The notes under the pieces were generated by a model. That model did not search any database. It saw nothing but the letters and a program-made list of their open reading frames with translations, and was not told the DNA's origin. Of a stretch of DNA of 32,206 nt, positions 1 through 7,575 are shown in pieces. Each line of letters begins with the position of its first letter. The stretch's first letter is position 1. Source of the DNA: Sphingomonas asaccharolytica NBRC 15499 (GTDB lineage Bacteria; Pseudomonadota; Alphaproteobacteria; Sphingomonadales; Sphingomonadaceae); assembly GCF_001598355.1 (NCBI RefSeq), contig NZ_BCYU01000052.1, positions 1-32,206 of the forward strand. The letters run 5' to 3'. Position numbers and translations under genes: made by a program.

Positions 1-1
1 G

Positions 2-439
2 CTGTGGCACCGGCTTGAGGCGGCCGCCAGCCTCTGGTCGATCGCGCTGATCGCGCTGACCGCGACCGGGATTATCGCGCTCAAAGCCTTTGTGACCTTC
101 CTCATCGTCGCCTCGGCGGTCGCGGTCATCAACCAGGTGCGGACGCTTGTCGCGCATCTCTGGGAGAATGAGGGCGAAGCGATGACGGTGACCGCGCAAT
201 ATCTCGATTCGGTCAACGTGCCGCCGCCTGCCGTGCTGCCAATGCTGTGGGCACCGGTCGGGCTGCGCTATCACGCGCTGCACCATCTGCTGCCGGGGCT
301 GCCTTATCACGCGCTCGGCACCGCGCACCGCCGCATCACGGCCGCGCTCGAGCCGGACTCGCCTTATCACAAGGGCAATTACAAGGGCCTGCCGCACCTC
401 GCGACGCGGCTGGCGAAGAGCACGTTTCAACCGCGTTGA
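2..439 (+). CDS. Fatty-acid desaturase family protein, C-terminal part only
   Basis: The reading frame is open from the first complete codon of the window, so the N-terminus lies outside. About 145 residues remain. They include a hydrophobic stretch (about residues 15-40) and a histidine box HALHH in the context RYHALHHLLPGLPYHAL, the third HxxHH cluster that binds the di-iron centre in membrane fatty-acid desaturases and hydroxylases. The order, transmembrane segment then soluble His box then short basic tail, fits that family. The first two His boxes would be upstream and cannot be checked. Substrate is unknown. An acyl desaturase or a lipid hydroxylase is possible, and the nearby sphingolipid genes make a lipid role plausible but do not prove it. 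The gene converges on lptG, with an inverted repeat between them. Confidence 0.8.
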   Translation: MWHRLEAAASLWSIALIALTATGIIALKAFVTFLIVASAVAVINQVRTLVAHLWENEGEAMTVTAQYLDSVNVPPPAVLPMLWAPVGLRYHALHHLLPGLPYHALGTAHRRITAALEPDSPYHKGNYKGLPHLATRLAKSTFQPR

Positions 440-445
440 ATTATT

Positions 446-550
446 CCCCTCCCGCTGGCGGGAGGGGTTAGGGGAGGGCGTATCGCCTTCCCGAGAAGCC
501 CTTTGGGTAGAGCGGACAACAGGCCCTCCCCCACCCCTTCCCGCCGGCGG
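446..550. repeat. Imperfect inverted repeat between convergent genes, likely two-way terminator
   Basis: The arms at 451-479 and 523-550 are nearly complementary C/G-rich stretches separated by about 43 bases. The left arm also folds alone into a tight 10-bp hairpin (446-455 with 458-467, arms CCCCTCCCGC and GCGGGAGGGG). It lies exactly between the stop codons of the desaturase gene (+) and lptG (-), so a role as a shared transcription terminator is likely. From memory, similar C/G-rich palindromes are frequent between sphingomonad genes, so it may belong to a dispersed repeat family. Confidence 0.65.
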
Positions 551-553
551 TGG

Positions 554-1654
554 CTATTCCTCAGTCCGGATCAGCACCGCCTCGCCAATCATCAGGAACA
601 GCACGAACGGCGCCCAGGCCGCGAGCATTGGCGGATAGGCGCCGAGATTGCCCATCGCGAGCGCGAAATTGTCGACCACGAAATAGGTGAAGCCCAGCGC
701 CATGCCGACCACGGCGCGGATGAAGAGCTTACCCGATCGGGCGATGCCGAACGCTGCGATCGCGCCGAGCAATGGCATCAGGATCGAGGAGAGCGGTCCG
801 GACAATTTGTGCCACAGATCGCCTTCGAGCGCCTTGGTCGGGCGGCCCGCCGCCTTGAGGTCGCCGATCGCCGACCATAATTCGGTGAACGACAGGCCAT
901 CGGCATCGACCGTCGCCAGCGTGAACTGGTCCGGGCGCACGCCTTCACCAACCACTACAGCGCCCAGGTTGGTCGCTACGCCGCTGGTGACATCGAACTT
1001 CTGCGCCGGCCAGATCCGCCAGCCCTTGCCTTCGCGCCGACCATGGGGAGCGGAAATCGTCGCCTGCAGCTCGCCGGCCTTGTCGCGATCGTAGAAGGTG
1101 ACGTCGGTCAGTGCCGCCGCGTCACCCTTGCCCTTGACCAATTTGACGCTGATCAGATCGTCGCCCGACCGCGTCCACACATTGACGCGATCGCCGCGGT
1201 CGATCGGGATCGGCGCATAATCGACCTTTTGCCAGCGGTTGAGCGTGTCCGTTGCTCGGCTGACGATGCGGTCGTTGAACGCGAAGCTGATCGCTGCGAC
1301 GCCGATCGCGGCGATGATCATCGGCGCCAGCACCTGATGCGCCGACAGGCCCGACGCCTTCATCGCGATGACTTCCGAATTCTGGTTGAGCGTCGAATAG
1401 GTGATGATCGCACCGAGCAGCACCGAATATGGCAGGAAACGGGCGATGATCTCCGGTGTGCGCAGGCTGATATAATGCCAGACTTCGGCCTGGCCGTTGC
1501 CGGCATGGGCGAGGATACGTCCCGATTCGCTCAGCGCGTCGAGGAACTGGAGGACGATGACCAGCGCCGCGAGCACCGCGAAGGTGCGCACGAGGAAGCT
1601 CTTCGCCATATAGATCGTCACCGTCCGCGACGGGAAAAACTGCATCGAGATCAT
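554..1654 (-). CDS. lptG: LPS export ABC transporter permease LptG
   Basis: The 366-aa protein has the YjgP/YjgQ permease layout: an N-terminal membrane block (about residues 15-125), a periplasmic beta-jellyroll section (about 130-265, rich in short charged strands) and a C-terminal membrane block (about 275-360). LptG with LptF and the ATPase LptB forms the inner-membrane motor that pulls lipopolysaccharide out of the membrane into the periplasmic Lpt bridge. The ATG overlaps the lptF stop codon by four bases (ATGA), so the two are translationally coupled and presumably made in equal amounts. LptF and LptG are paralogues. This copy is called LptG because it is the shorter, second gene of the pair, the usual order. 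In some sphingomonads the outer leaflet carries glycosphingolipid, so the real cargo may not be classical LPS. Confidence 0.9.
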   Translation of the reverse strand: MISMQFFPSRTVTIYMAKSFLVRTFAVLAALVIVLQFLDALSESGRILAHAGNGQAEVWHYISLRTPEIIARFLPYSVLLGAIITYSTLNQNSEVIAMKASGLSAHQVLAPMIIAAIGVAAISFAFNDRIVSRATDTLNRWQKVDYAPIPIDRGDRVNVWTRSGDDLISVKLVKGKGDAAALTDVTFYDRDKAGELQATISAPHGRREGKGWRIWPAQKFDVTSGVATNLGAVVVGEGVRPDQFTLATVDADGLSFTELWSAIGDLKAAGRPTKALEGDLWHKLSGPLSSILMPLLGAIAAFGIARSGKLFIRAVVGMALGFTYFVVDNFALAMGNLGAYPPMLAAWAPFVLFLMIGEAVLIRTEE

Positions 1655-2880
1655 GCCGGCTGGGCCTCCGGCCCGTCGTCATCGCCGTTACGGCGTTGTC
1701 GCCTGAACGGAAGCCAGCGCACGACGACCTTGCTGATCTTGGCGAAGACGCGTTCCAGCGCGCCGATCGGCTGGCCGCCGGGGACGAACGCGATGGTGTA
1801 ATACATCCAGAGCACCAGTCCGGCGAAGATCGCGAACGGCACCCACAGGGCGATGAACGGGTCGACCCGGCCCAGCCCGCCGATCCCCTCGCCATATTCG
1901 TTGACCTTGAAATAGGTCACGATGATCACGATCGACAGGAACACTCCCAACGCGGACGACGACCTTTTGGGTGGAACGCCCAGGGCGAGCGCCAGCATCG
2001 GCAACAGGAACATCGACACCACTTCGGTGATGCGGAAATGGAACGCGGCGCGGCTGGTGTCGCGCAGCGGTTCGGGTTGCGTTCGATCGCGGCCGATCTG
2101 GGCAAGTTCGGGCAGGGTGAATTCCAGATTGCGTCCGCCGCGCGCGCGGAACGCGCTGGTCGGGGGCAAGCGGATCGGGAAATTCCATATGTTGAAGCGC
2201 AGCACGCGCGGTACCGCGACCTTCGCCTCCTTGCTGACCAGCGTGCCGTTGGTCAGCTGGAAGATGATTTCGTCGGGATCGGGCGCAGCATAGAATTTTC
2301 CCTTTTCCGCGGTGACCGCGAACGAGCCGCCTTTGCCGTCGTTGCGCTGGACGAAGATGCCCTTCAGCTCGCGCCCCTCATCCTTGCTTTCCTCGATCCG
2401 AACGGTGGGGCCGTTATTCGGGAAGGTGGTGAATTCACCGACCTTGATCGAGGCGCCGAGCGCGCCGGTGCGCAATTCGTAGCGCAAATTCTCGTAAGCG
2501 TAGCGCGCCTTGGGCTGGACATAGCCGACGATGAACAGATTGAGGATCGCAAGGACGATCGTGTACATGTACGGCACACGCAGCAGCCGTCCGTAGCTCA
2601 TCCCCACCGCGCGCAGGATGTCGAGCTCCGACGAGGTCGCCAACCGTCGAAAGGCGAGCAGGCAGCCTAGCATTAGCCCGATCGGGATGCCGAGCCCAAA
2701 ATATTCGGGCAGCAAATTGGCCAGCATCTGCCACACGACGCTGATCGGTCCGCCCTCGGTCGCGACGAAGTCGAACAGCCTCAGCATGCGGTCGAGCACA
2801 AGCAGCATAGCCGCGATCACCAGAGTGGAGAATAGCGGCAACGCGATCAGCCGGGCCATGTAGCGATCGATGGACTTCAT
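1651..2880 (-). CDS. lptF: LPS export ABC transporter permease LptF
   Basis: The 409-aa protein is the partner permease of LptG. It begins MKSIDRYMAR and has hydrophobic segments near residues 12-35, 55-78 and 100-122. A periplasmic soluble domain follows (about 135-290, with segments such as GEFTTFPNNG and GKFYAAPDPDEI), then a second membrane block (about 295-385) and a charged cytoplasmic tail ending in an acidic, Pro-containing stretch. The motif SSELDILRAVGMS near residue 83 is the conserved cytoplasmic coupling region of this family, thought to contact the ATPase. The gene is first in an lptF-lptG pair with a 4-base overlap. About 200 bases holding two palindromic repeats separate it from the upstream sensor kinase, so it probably has its own promoter there. 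Confidence 0.92.
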   Translation of the reverse strand: MKSIDRYMARLIALPLFSTLVIAAMLLVLDRMLRLFDFVATEGGPISVVWQMLANLLPEYFGLGIPIGLMLGCLLAFRRLATSSELDILRAVGMSYGRLLRVPYMYTIVLAILNLFIVGYVQPKARYAYENLRYELRTGALGASIKVGEFTTFPNNGPTVRIEESKDEGRELKGIFVQRNDGKGGSFAVTAEKGKFYAAPDPDEIIFQLTNGTLVSKEAKVAVPRVLRFNIWNFPIRLPPTSAFRARGGRNLEFTLPELAQIGRDRTQPEPLRDTSRAAFHFRITEVVSMFLLPMLALALGVPPKRSSSALGVFLSIVIIVTYFKVNEYGEGIGGLGRVDPFIALWVPFAIFAGLVLWMYYTIAFVPGGQPIGALERVFAKISKVVVRWLPFRRQRRNGDDDGPEAQPA

Positions 2881-2980
2881 GGCTGACGAAAAAGGAGTCC
2901 TTCTCGGCCGGGAGCGGCTGGGGAGATGATCGAACGGCTATAGGGCGGCATTCGGTCCGCGTCAGCCGGAAAAACTGTTT

Positions 2981-3020
2981 AGAGCGACGTGTCCGATTTC
3001 TGAATCGAACACGTCGCTCT
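2981..3020. repeat. Long intergenic palindrome (first of a pair)
   Basis: A perfect 12-bp stem (AGAGCGACGTGT with ACACGTCGCTCT), then one mismatched position, then a further 5-bp stem (CGATT with AATCG) closes on a 4-base loop, TCTG. On the minus strand it is followed by a T-containing stretch (TAAACAGTTTTT), so it could stop transcription leaving the upstream sensor-kinase gene. Its form is also that of the dispersed palindromes common between alphaproteobacterial genes. Confidence 0.75.
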
Positions 3021-3034
3021 AATTATTCGTGGAC

Positions 3035-3079
3035 GCATCGCTTTCGCGGAAAACAGGTACCCACTTTTCCCCGCGATGC
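3035..3079. repeat. Intergenic palindrome (second of a pair), alphaproteobacterial type
   Basis: Outer arms GCATCGC (3035-3041) and GCGATGC (3073-3079) enclose inner arms GGAAAA and TTTTCC around a centre containing GGTACC. From memory this resembles a palindrome found in very many copies in Rhizobiales and related alphaproteobacteria (arms ending in GATCATGC with an inner TTTTCGG/CCGAAAA pair). It ends one base before the stop codon of the sensor-kinase gene. Only one copy was found in this window. Confidence 0.65.
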
Positions 3080-3080
3080 C

Positions 3081-5027
3081 CTATTCGGCGGCCAATTGGT
3101 CCGTTGGTGTCGGTCGATCCGTGATCGCGTCGGCAATCGCCCGTTCCAGTCCGGCGATGGTGAAGGGTTTGCGCAAGACCGGTCGCCCGCCGAAATCGGC
3201 CGCCGACCCCTCGCCGGCATAACCGGTGACGAATAGCACAGCGAGATCGGGGCGACGTGCCAACAATCCGGTGATCATCTCCGGCCCGGTTTGGCCGGGC
3301 ATCAGCACGTCGGTGATGACGAGATCGAACGGTCCGAGATCGTCGAGGATGCGCGGCGCGTCAAGCGGATCGGGGCATGGCACGGCGCGATGCTTCAATT
3401 CCTCTAGCGCGCCGATGGTGGCGTTGAGGACGCGCGGATCGTCTTCGACCACCAGCACGCCGAGGCCGCGAATCGACGGCACCGCGGACGGCGACGCGAC
3501 GTCGGCTTTTGCCGCGGCTTCTCCGGCGCCGGCATGACGGGGAAGGTAGAGCGTCACCGTGGTCCCTTCGCCTTCGACCGAGGCGATCGCGATCTCGCCG
3601 CCCGATTGCCGGACGAAGGCGAAGATCTGGCTGAGTCCCAGGCCGGTGCCCTTGCCGACAGGCTTGGTGGTGAAAAACGGTTCGAACACGCGCTCCAGAA
3701 CCTCCGGCGCCATGCCGCAGCCGGTATCGCTGACCGCGATCGCGACATGGTCCCCTGCGAGGCAATGGCCGATCTCGTTGGCCGCGAGCGTCCTCGCACT
3801 GGCCCGGATCGTCAGCCGTCCGCGACCGTCCATCGCGTCGCGCGCGTTGACCGCGAGGTTGAGGATGGTGTTTTCAAGCTCGTGGCGGTCGGCCCAGATA
3901 TGCCAGGACGATCCGTCGTCGCTCGTCTCCACGGTGATCGCGTCTCCCAGCGTGCGGTCGAGCAGATCGGACATGCCCTCGATTGCGGCGATCGGCGTGA
4001 GCGGTTCCGGGTTGAGCGCCTCCTCGCGCGAAAAAGCGAGCAAGCGCCGGGTCAGCGCGGCGGCGCGATGCGCGCCCTCCGTGGCGTTGTCGAGATGGCG
4101 GCCGACGCCCTTCGGATCGCTCTTCAGGGTGCGCCGAGCGAGCTCCAACCCGCCCAGAACGACCGCCAGCATATTGTTGAAATCGTGAGCGATTCCGCCG
4201 GTCAGCTGGCCGACCGCTTCCATCTTCTGCACCTGGCGCAGCTTGGCTTCCTGCGCGCGCAATGCCAGAGTGGCTTCGTTCACCGCATCCTCGAGCGCGG
4301 CCGACCGTTCGCGTTCGACATCGGCATCGGCACGCGCCGCGGCGCGCTCGCGCATCACGCCGATCGTCAACCAGCCGAGCACGACCGCCGCGACCAGGAT
4401 CAGCATGCCGAACAGCGCAAGGATCATTGCCACGGTGTTGGAGCGCTGGATCGATGCCGCCGCCGTCGCCACGCGCTGGTCGAGCAATCCGTGTTCGGAA
4501 TCGATGATCGCATCGAGTTGACGGTCGATATCGCGCAACGTCGCCGACTTACCCGCGGCGTAGAAGCGCGAATAGGCCTGGCTGTCTTTCTTGTACGAGG
4601 TGCTGAGAGCGGTGACCGCCAATTCCTGGCCCCGCGCATCGTAAGTCGCGCGCAACTGGTCGATCAAATGCTGCTGCACCGGGTTGTCGTTGGTCAGCGC
4701 ATCAAGCCGGTCGATCTGATTTCGCGCCGAACTCCATTCGTCATAATATTCGCGGCCGACCAATTGGTCGCGGCTCATCACATATCGTCCCAGCGCCGCT
4801 TCGGCGTGCGCGATCGTGCCTGACAGCGTGCGCGCCAGGATCATGACGTCATAGCTATGGCTCTGCGCCTTGAGCGCGCGATCACGCTGCGCGGTCGTGT
4901 CCGACAGGATCACGATCAGCGCGACGACGATGCCGGTGCCGAGTAACGCCATGACCGCCAGGGCAATGCCCCGCCAGACCGTGCGTGCCTGATCGACGAG
5001 CCCCGGCTCGGCGTCGTTCCCGCTCAT
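3081..5027 (-). CDS. Membrane hybrid sensor histidine kinase (CHASE3-like sensor, kinase, receiver)
   Basis: Domains of the 648-aa protein in order: transmembrane helix at about residues 19-41; an extracytoplasmic helical sensor region (about 45-195) resembling CHASE3; a second transmembrane helix (about 198-224); a short coiled coil (about 226-268); a dimerisation/phosphoacceptor helix with His281 in GGIAHDFNN; and an ATPase domain with N box NLAVNARDAMD (Asn394), DTGCGM (434-439) and the glycine-rich GKGTGLGL (459-466). The C-terminal receiver (about 523-632) has acidic residues EDD (528-530), predicted phospho-acceptor Asp573 in ITDVLMPG and Lys620 in LRKPF. No separate DNA-binding regulator lies nearby, so the phosphate probably passes to an unlinked partner. 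The start is 49 bases after the spt stop on the same strand, so co-transcription with the sphingolipid genes is possible. The signal sensed is unknown. Confidence 0.88.
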   Translation of the reverse strand: MSGNDAEPGLVDQARTVWRGIALAVMALLGTGIVVALIVILSDTTAQRDRALKAQSHSYDVMILARTLSGTIAHAEAALGRYVMSRDQLVGREYYDEWSSARNQIDRLDALTNDNPVQQHLIDQLRATYDARGQELAVTALSTSYKKDSQAYSRFYAAGKSATLRDIDRQLDAIIDSEHGLLDQRVATAAASIQRSNTVAMILALFGMLILVAAVVLGWLTIGVMRERAAARADADVERERSAALEDAVNEATLALRAQEAKLRQVQKMEAVGQLTGGIAHDFNNMLAVVLGGLELARRTLKSDPKGVGRHLDNATEGAHRAAALTRRLLAFSREEALNPEPLTPIAAIEGMSDLLDRTLGDAITVETSDDGSSWHIWADRHELENTILNLAVNARDAMDGRGRLTIRASARTLAANEIGHCLAGDHVAIAVSDTGCGMAPEVLERVFEPFFTTKPVGKGTGLGLSQIFAFVRQSGGEIAIASVEGEGTTVTLYLPRHAGAGEAAAKADVASPSAVPSIRGLGVLVVEDDPRVLNATIGALEELKHRAVPCPDPLDAPRILDDLGPFDLVITDVLMPGQTGPEMITGLLARRPDLAVLFVTGYAGEGSAADFGGRPVLRKPFTIAGLERAIADAITDRPTPTDQLAAE

Positions 5028-5076
5028 GGCCGTCTTGTACCGAATCGGTTGAATCTAGGAAACCCCGTAGGTTCCC

Positions 5077-6339
5077 TCAACTTATCGCGCGCGCTGCTCG
5101 GCCTGCCGCTTCGAACCGTTCCAGCACCGTCGCGATCTGCTCCGACGTGTGTTCCGCGCACAGCGAACAGCGTAGCAGGTAGGTGCCGGCGGGAGTCGCC
5201 GGCGGCCGCGCCATGTTAACATAGACGCCGCTGTCGAGCAGCCCCTGCCACATCGTTACTGCTTGCGCCTGATCGTCCAGGATCACCGCGATGATCGCGC
5301 TATCTGGATTCTCGGTACCCAGCTTGAAGCCCAGCCGGGTCAGTCCGCCATGCAATTGCCTGGCGTTTTCCCAAAGATGCGCGCGCTTGTTGTGCGCGTG
5401 CTGAAGCTTGCGGATCGACATCGCCGCGGTGGCGACGACCGAAGGTGGCAGGCTGGCGGTGAAGATATAGGGACGGCAGGCGAGACGGATCGCCTCGAAC
5501 TTGGGGTGGTTGGACACGCAGAAGCCGCCGACCGTACCGACCGATTTCGAGAAAGTGCCGACGATGAAGTCGACATCGTCTTCGCAACCTTGGGCTTCGT
5601 AGACGCCGCGGCCATTGGGGCCGTAAAAGCCCATCGAATGGGCTTCGTCGGACAGCACCATCGCATTGTGCTTCTTGGCGACCGCGACCATTTCCTTGAG
5701 CGGAGCGACATCGCCGAGCATCGAATAGACGCCTTCGAGCACCACCAATTTGCCCGGCTCCTTGGGCAGGCGGCCGAGCCGCCTGTCGAGATCCTCTACA
5801 TCGTTGTGGCGGAAGCGGACGATCTCGGCATAGCCTTGCTTGCAGCCGTCATAGATTGACGCGTGGCTGTCGGCGTCGAGAATGACGTACTCGCCCTTGC
5901 CGGCGAGCGTCGAGATCATGCCGAGATTGGCCATATAGCCGGTCGAAAACACGATCGCCCCGGTCGTGCCATAGAAATCGCGCAGCGCCTGCTCGACTTC
6001 CATATGGTCGCGGAACGTGCCGTTGAGCATGCGGCTGCCATTGGTGCCCGATCCGAACTGGTCGAGCGCGTCCTTGCCCGCCTGGATGACATCCGGGTCG
6101 AACGTCATGCCCATATAATTGTAGGTGCCGAGCAGGATCGTATCCTTGCCCTTGATCACCGCCTCGGTCGGCGACTTCACCTGCTCCATCACGATCGCGA
6201 ACGGATCGGTCACGCCGCTGTCGAGCAATGCCTGGCGCTCGGCGATCAGGCCGTCGAACTTCGACATCAGATCGCGCTCGGGCGCGATCGTGGCGGGGTG
6301 CTCGGGCAGCGCCTCGGCAGTGTCGATAGCGTCGGTCAT
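5077..6339 (-). CDS. spt: Serine palmitoyltransferase
   Basis: This PLP-dependent enzyme of the alpha-oxoamine synthase family condenses L-serine with palmitoyl thioester to 3-ketodihydrosphingosine, the first committed step of sphingolipid synthesis. With the ATG at 6339 it is 420 aa, the length I recall for the soluble Sphingomonas paucimobilis enzyme. Key residues fall at the positions known there: His159 (DSHAS), Asp231 and His234 (SDEAHSMG) and the PLP lysine Lys265 (GTFSKSVG). The motif PPATPAG near the C-terminus, which in the family closes over the substrate, is also present. An upstream in-frame GTG at 6357 is rejected because a good ribosome site (AAGGAAG, 6345-6351) is best placed for 6339. 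It lies 23 bases after the acyl carrier protein gene on the same strand. Bacterial SPT works in the cytoplasm as a homodimer. Confidence 0.97.
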   Translation of the reverse strand: MTDAIDTAEALPEHPATIAPERDLMSKFDGLIAERQALLDSGVTDPFAIVMEQVKSPTEAVIKGKDTILLGTYNYMGMTFDPDVIQAGKDALDQFGSGTNGSRMLNGTFRDHMEVEQALRDFYGTTGAIVFSTGYMANLGMISTLAGKGEYVILDADSHASIYDGCKQGYAEIVRFRHNDVEDLDRRLGRLPKEPGKLVVLEGVYSMLGDVAPLKEMVAVAKKHNAMVLSDEAHSMGFYGPNGRGVYEAQGCEDDVDFIVGTFSKSVGTVGGFCVSNHPKFEAIRLACRPYIFTASLPPSVVATAAMSIRKLQHAHNKRAHLWENARQLHGGLTRLGFKLGTENPDSAIIAVILDDQAQAVTMWQGLLDSGVYVNMARPPATPAGTYLLRCSLCAEHTSEQIATVLERFEAAGRAARAIS

Positions 6340-6362
6340 CATGTCTTCCTTATCCACCGTGG

Positions 6363-6608
6363 TCAGGCGTTCTTCAGCTTCTGGACGGCATCGACCAGCT
6401 GGCCGACCGTCTCGATCTCTGCCTGCATGTTCATGGTGATAATGATGTCGAACTCATCTTCGATCGCCGCGACGAAATCCATCACGGTCAGGCTGTCCCA
6501 CTCCAAATCGTGCTGGAACGTCGTCGCGTCGGACAAAGCGACGCCCTTCTTGTTGAACGGCTGGATCAGGCCGGTGACGGTCTCGAATATTGCTGCGCGG
6601 TCGCTCAT
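6363..6608 (-). CDS. acpR: Acyl carrier protein of the sphingolipid operon
   Basis: The 81-aa acidic helical protein has the phosphopantetheine attachment motif EWDSLTVMDF, the serine carrying the 4'-phosphopantetheine arm. It is not the housekeeping AcpP, whose motif is normally DSLDTVEL. In sphingomonads and Caulobacter a dedicated ACP sits directly upstream of spt and is thought to supply the acyl thioester used by SPT. That context is matched here (23 bases to spt). The start at 6608 is chosen because AAGGA (6616-6620) lies seven bases upstream. The alternative ATG at 6614 is too close to that site. Longer versions of the frame run into the cerR gene and are not credible. The symbol is used by analogy with the S. 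paucimobilis gene. Confidence 0.9.
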   Translation of the reverse strand: MSDRAAIFETVTGLIQPFNKKGVALSDATTFQHDLEWDSLTVMDFVAAIEDEFDIIITMNMQAEIETVGQLVDAVQKLKNA

Positions 6609-6669
6609 TGTCATGTCCTTGTGGGTCGCGAAGGCGTTGCCCGCCAAATGCGGCGGCTTTCCGGCAGGG

Positions 6670-7575
6670 TTATAGCGACCCTTGGGCGCGATACCATTGC
6701 GCCGTCGCGGCCAGCGCCACTGACGTTTCCTCTTGCGGTGCCCAGACCTCCGTGGGCGGCGTCGCATGGCTGACCCAGTCGCGATGGCAGAAATAGGCGA
6801 CGCGGTCGGGAGTCAGCTTGGCCTTCTTGCCGCGGAACATCCCATCGAGCGCGGCGATCAGGGTCAGCACCGGGCGGGGCAGGGGCAGCGGCAATACCCT
6901 GCTGCCCATCGCGGTGCCGATCGCGCGGGCGAAATCGCGATGGTCCCAGCCATTGGCTCGGCCATCGTCGGGTTCGACGATCTCGCGGATCAGCGCGTTG
7001 CTGGTGGGCAGCGTGAGCAGCAGCCGGATGAGCTCGCCGACCGCGATCACCGACATCCGTCCGCCGGCCGGGGGCAGCGGCACGACATGGCGTTTGGCGA
7101 GCTTGAACAGTTCGAGCATCTCTTGATCGCGCGGGCCGAAGATCGCTGGCGGGCGCACGATCGTCCAGTCGAGATTGCTGGCGATCAGCAATTTGTCGGC
7201 TTCAGCTTTCGACCAGCCATAGAGCGACAAATCCGGCTCGCGCGCGGTCAGCGACGACACCTGGACGAACCGGCGGATGCCGGCCGCTTCGGCTGCGGCG
7301 ATCAGCGCGCGCGTCCCGTCGATGTTGCCCGCGGCGAAGCCCGCGCGGTCGGGTGCGTTGATCACCCCGGCGATGTGCAGCACCGCGTCGGCGCCCTGGA
7401 CCAACACCGCCAGGCTGTCGGGTTTGTCGAGCGCGCCTTCGACCCAGGTGATGCCGGCGCGCTCCGCCTGCGGCCGCCGCGTCAGCGCGCGCAGTTGATG
7501 GCCTTGGGCCAAAGTGTGTTCGATGAAATGACTGCCGACGAACCCGGTGCCGCCGGTGACCGCGATCACTGTCAT
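6670..7575 (-). CDS. cerR: NAD(P)-dependent epimerase/dehydratase, likely ceramide reductase CerR
   Basis: The 301-aa extended short-chain dehydrogenase has the nucleotide-binding glycine motif GGTGFVG (8-14) and catalytic Tyr119 and Lys123 in LYGWSKAEAD, preceded by Ser107/Ser108. The family alone covers many substrates. The specific call rests on context. In Caulobacter crescentus the gene beside the sphingolipid acp/spt pair encodes an SDR that reduces 3-ketoceramide to dihydroceramide, and the order reductase, ACP, SPT is the same here. The ATG overlaps the proB stop by four bases. It is followed after 61 bases by the acyl carrier protein. It could instead act on another ketone or nucleotide sugar, so the enzyme class is very sure and the substrate moderately so. 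Confidence 0.82.
   Translation of the reverse strand: MTVIAVTGGTGFVGSHFIEHTLAQGHQLRALTRRPQAERAGITWVEGALDKPDSLAVLVQGADAVLHIAGVINAPDRAGFAAGNIDGTRALIAAAEAAGIRRFVQVSSLTAREPDLSLYGWSKAEADKLLIASNLDWTIVRPPAIFGPRDQEMLELFKLAKRHVVPLPPAGGRMSVIAVGELIRLLLTLPTSNALIREIVEPDDGRANGWDHRDFARAIGTAMGSRVLPLPLPRPVLTLIAALDGMFRGKKAKLTPDRVAYFCHRDWVSHATPPTEVWAPQEETSVALAATAQWYRAQGSL

Noticed and set aside
3534..4823. 429-codon open frame on the plus strand
   Set aside because: Antisense to the sensor kinase; its composition mirrors the kinase codons.
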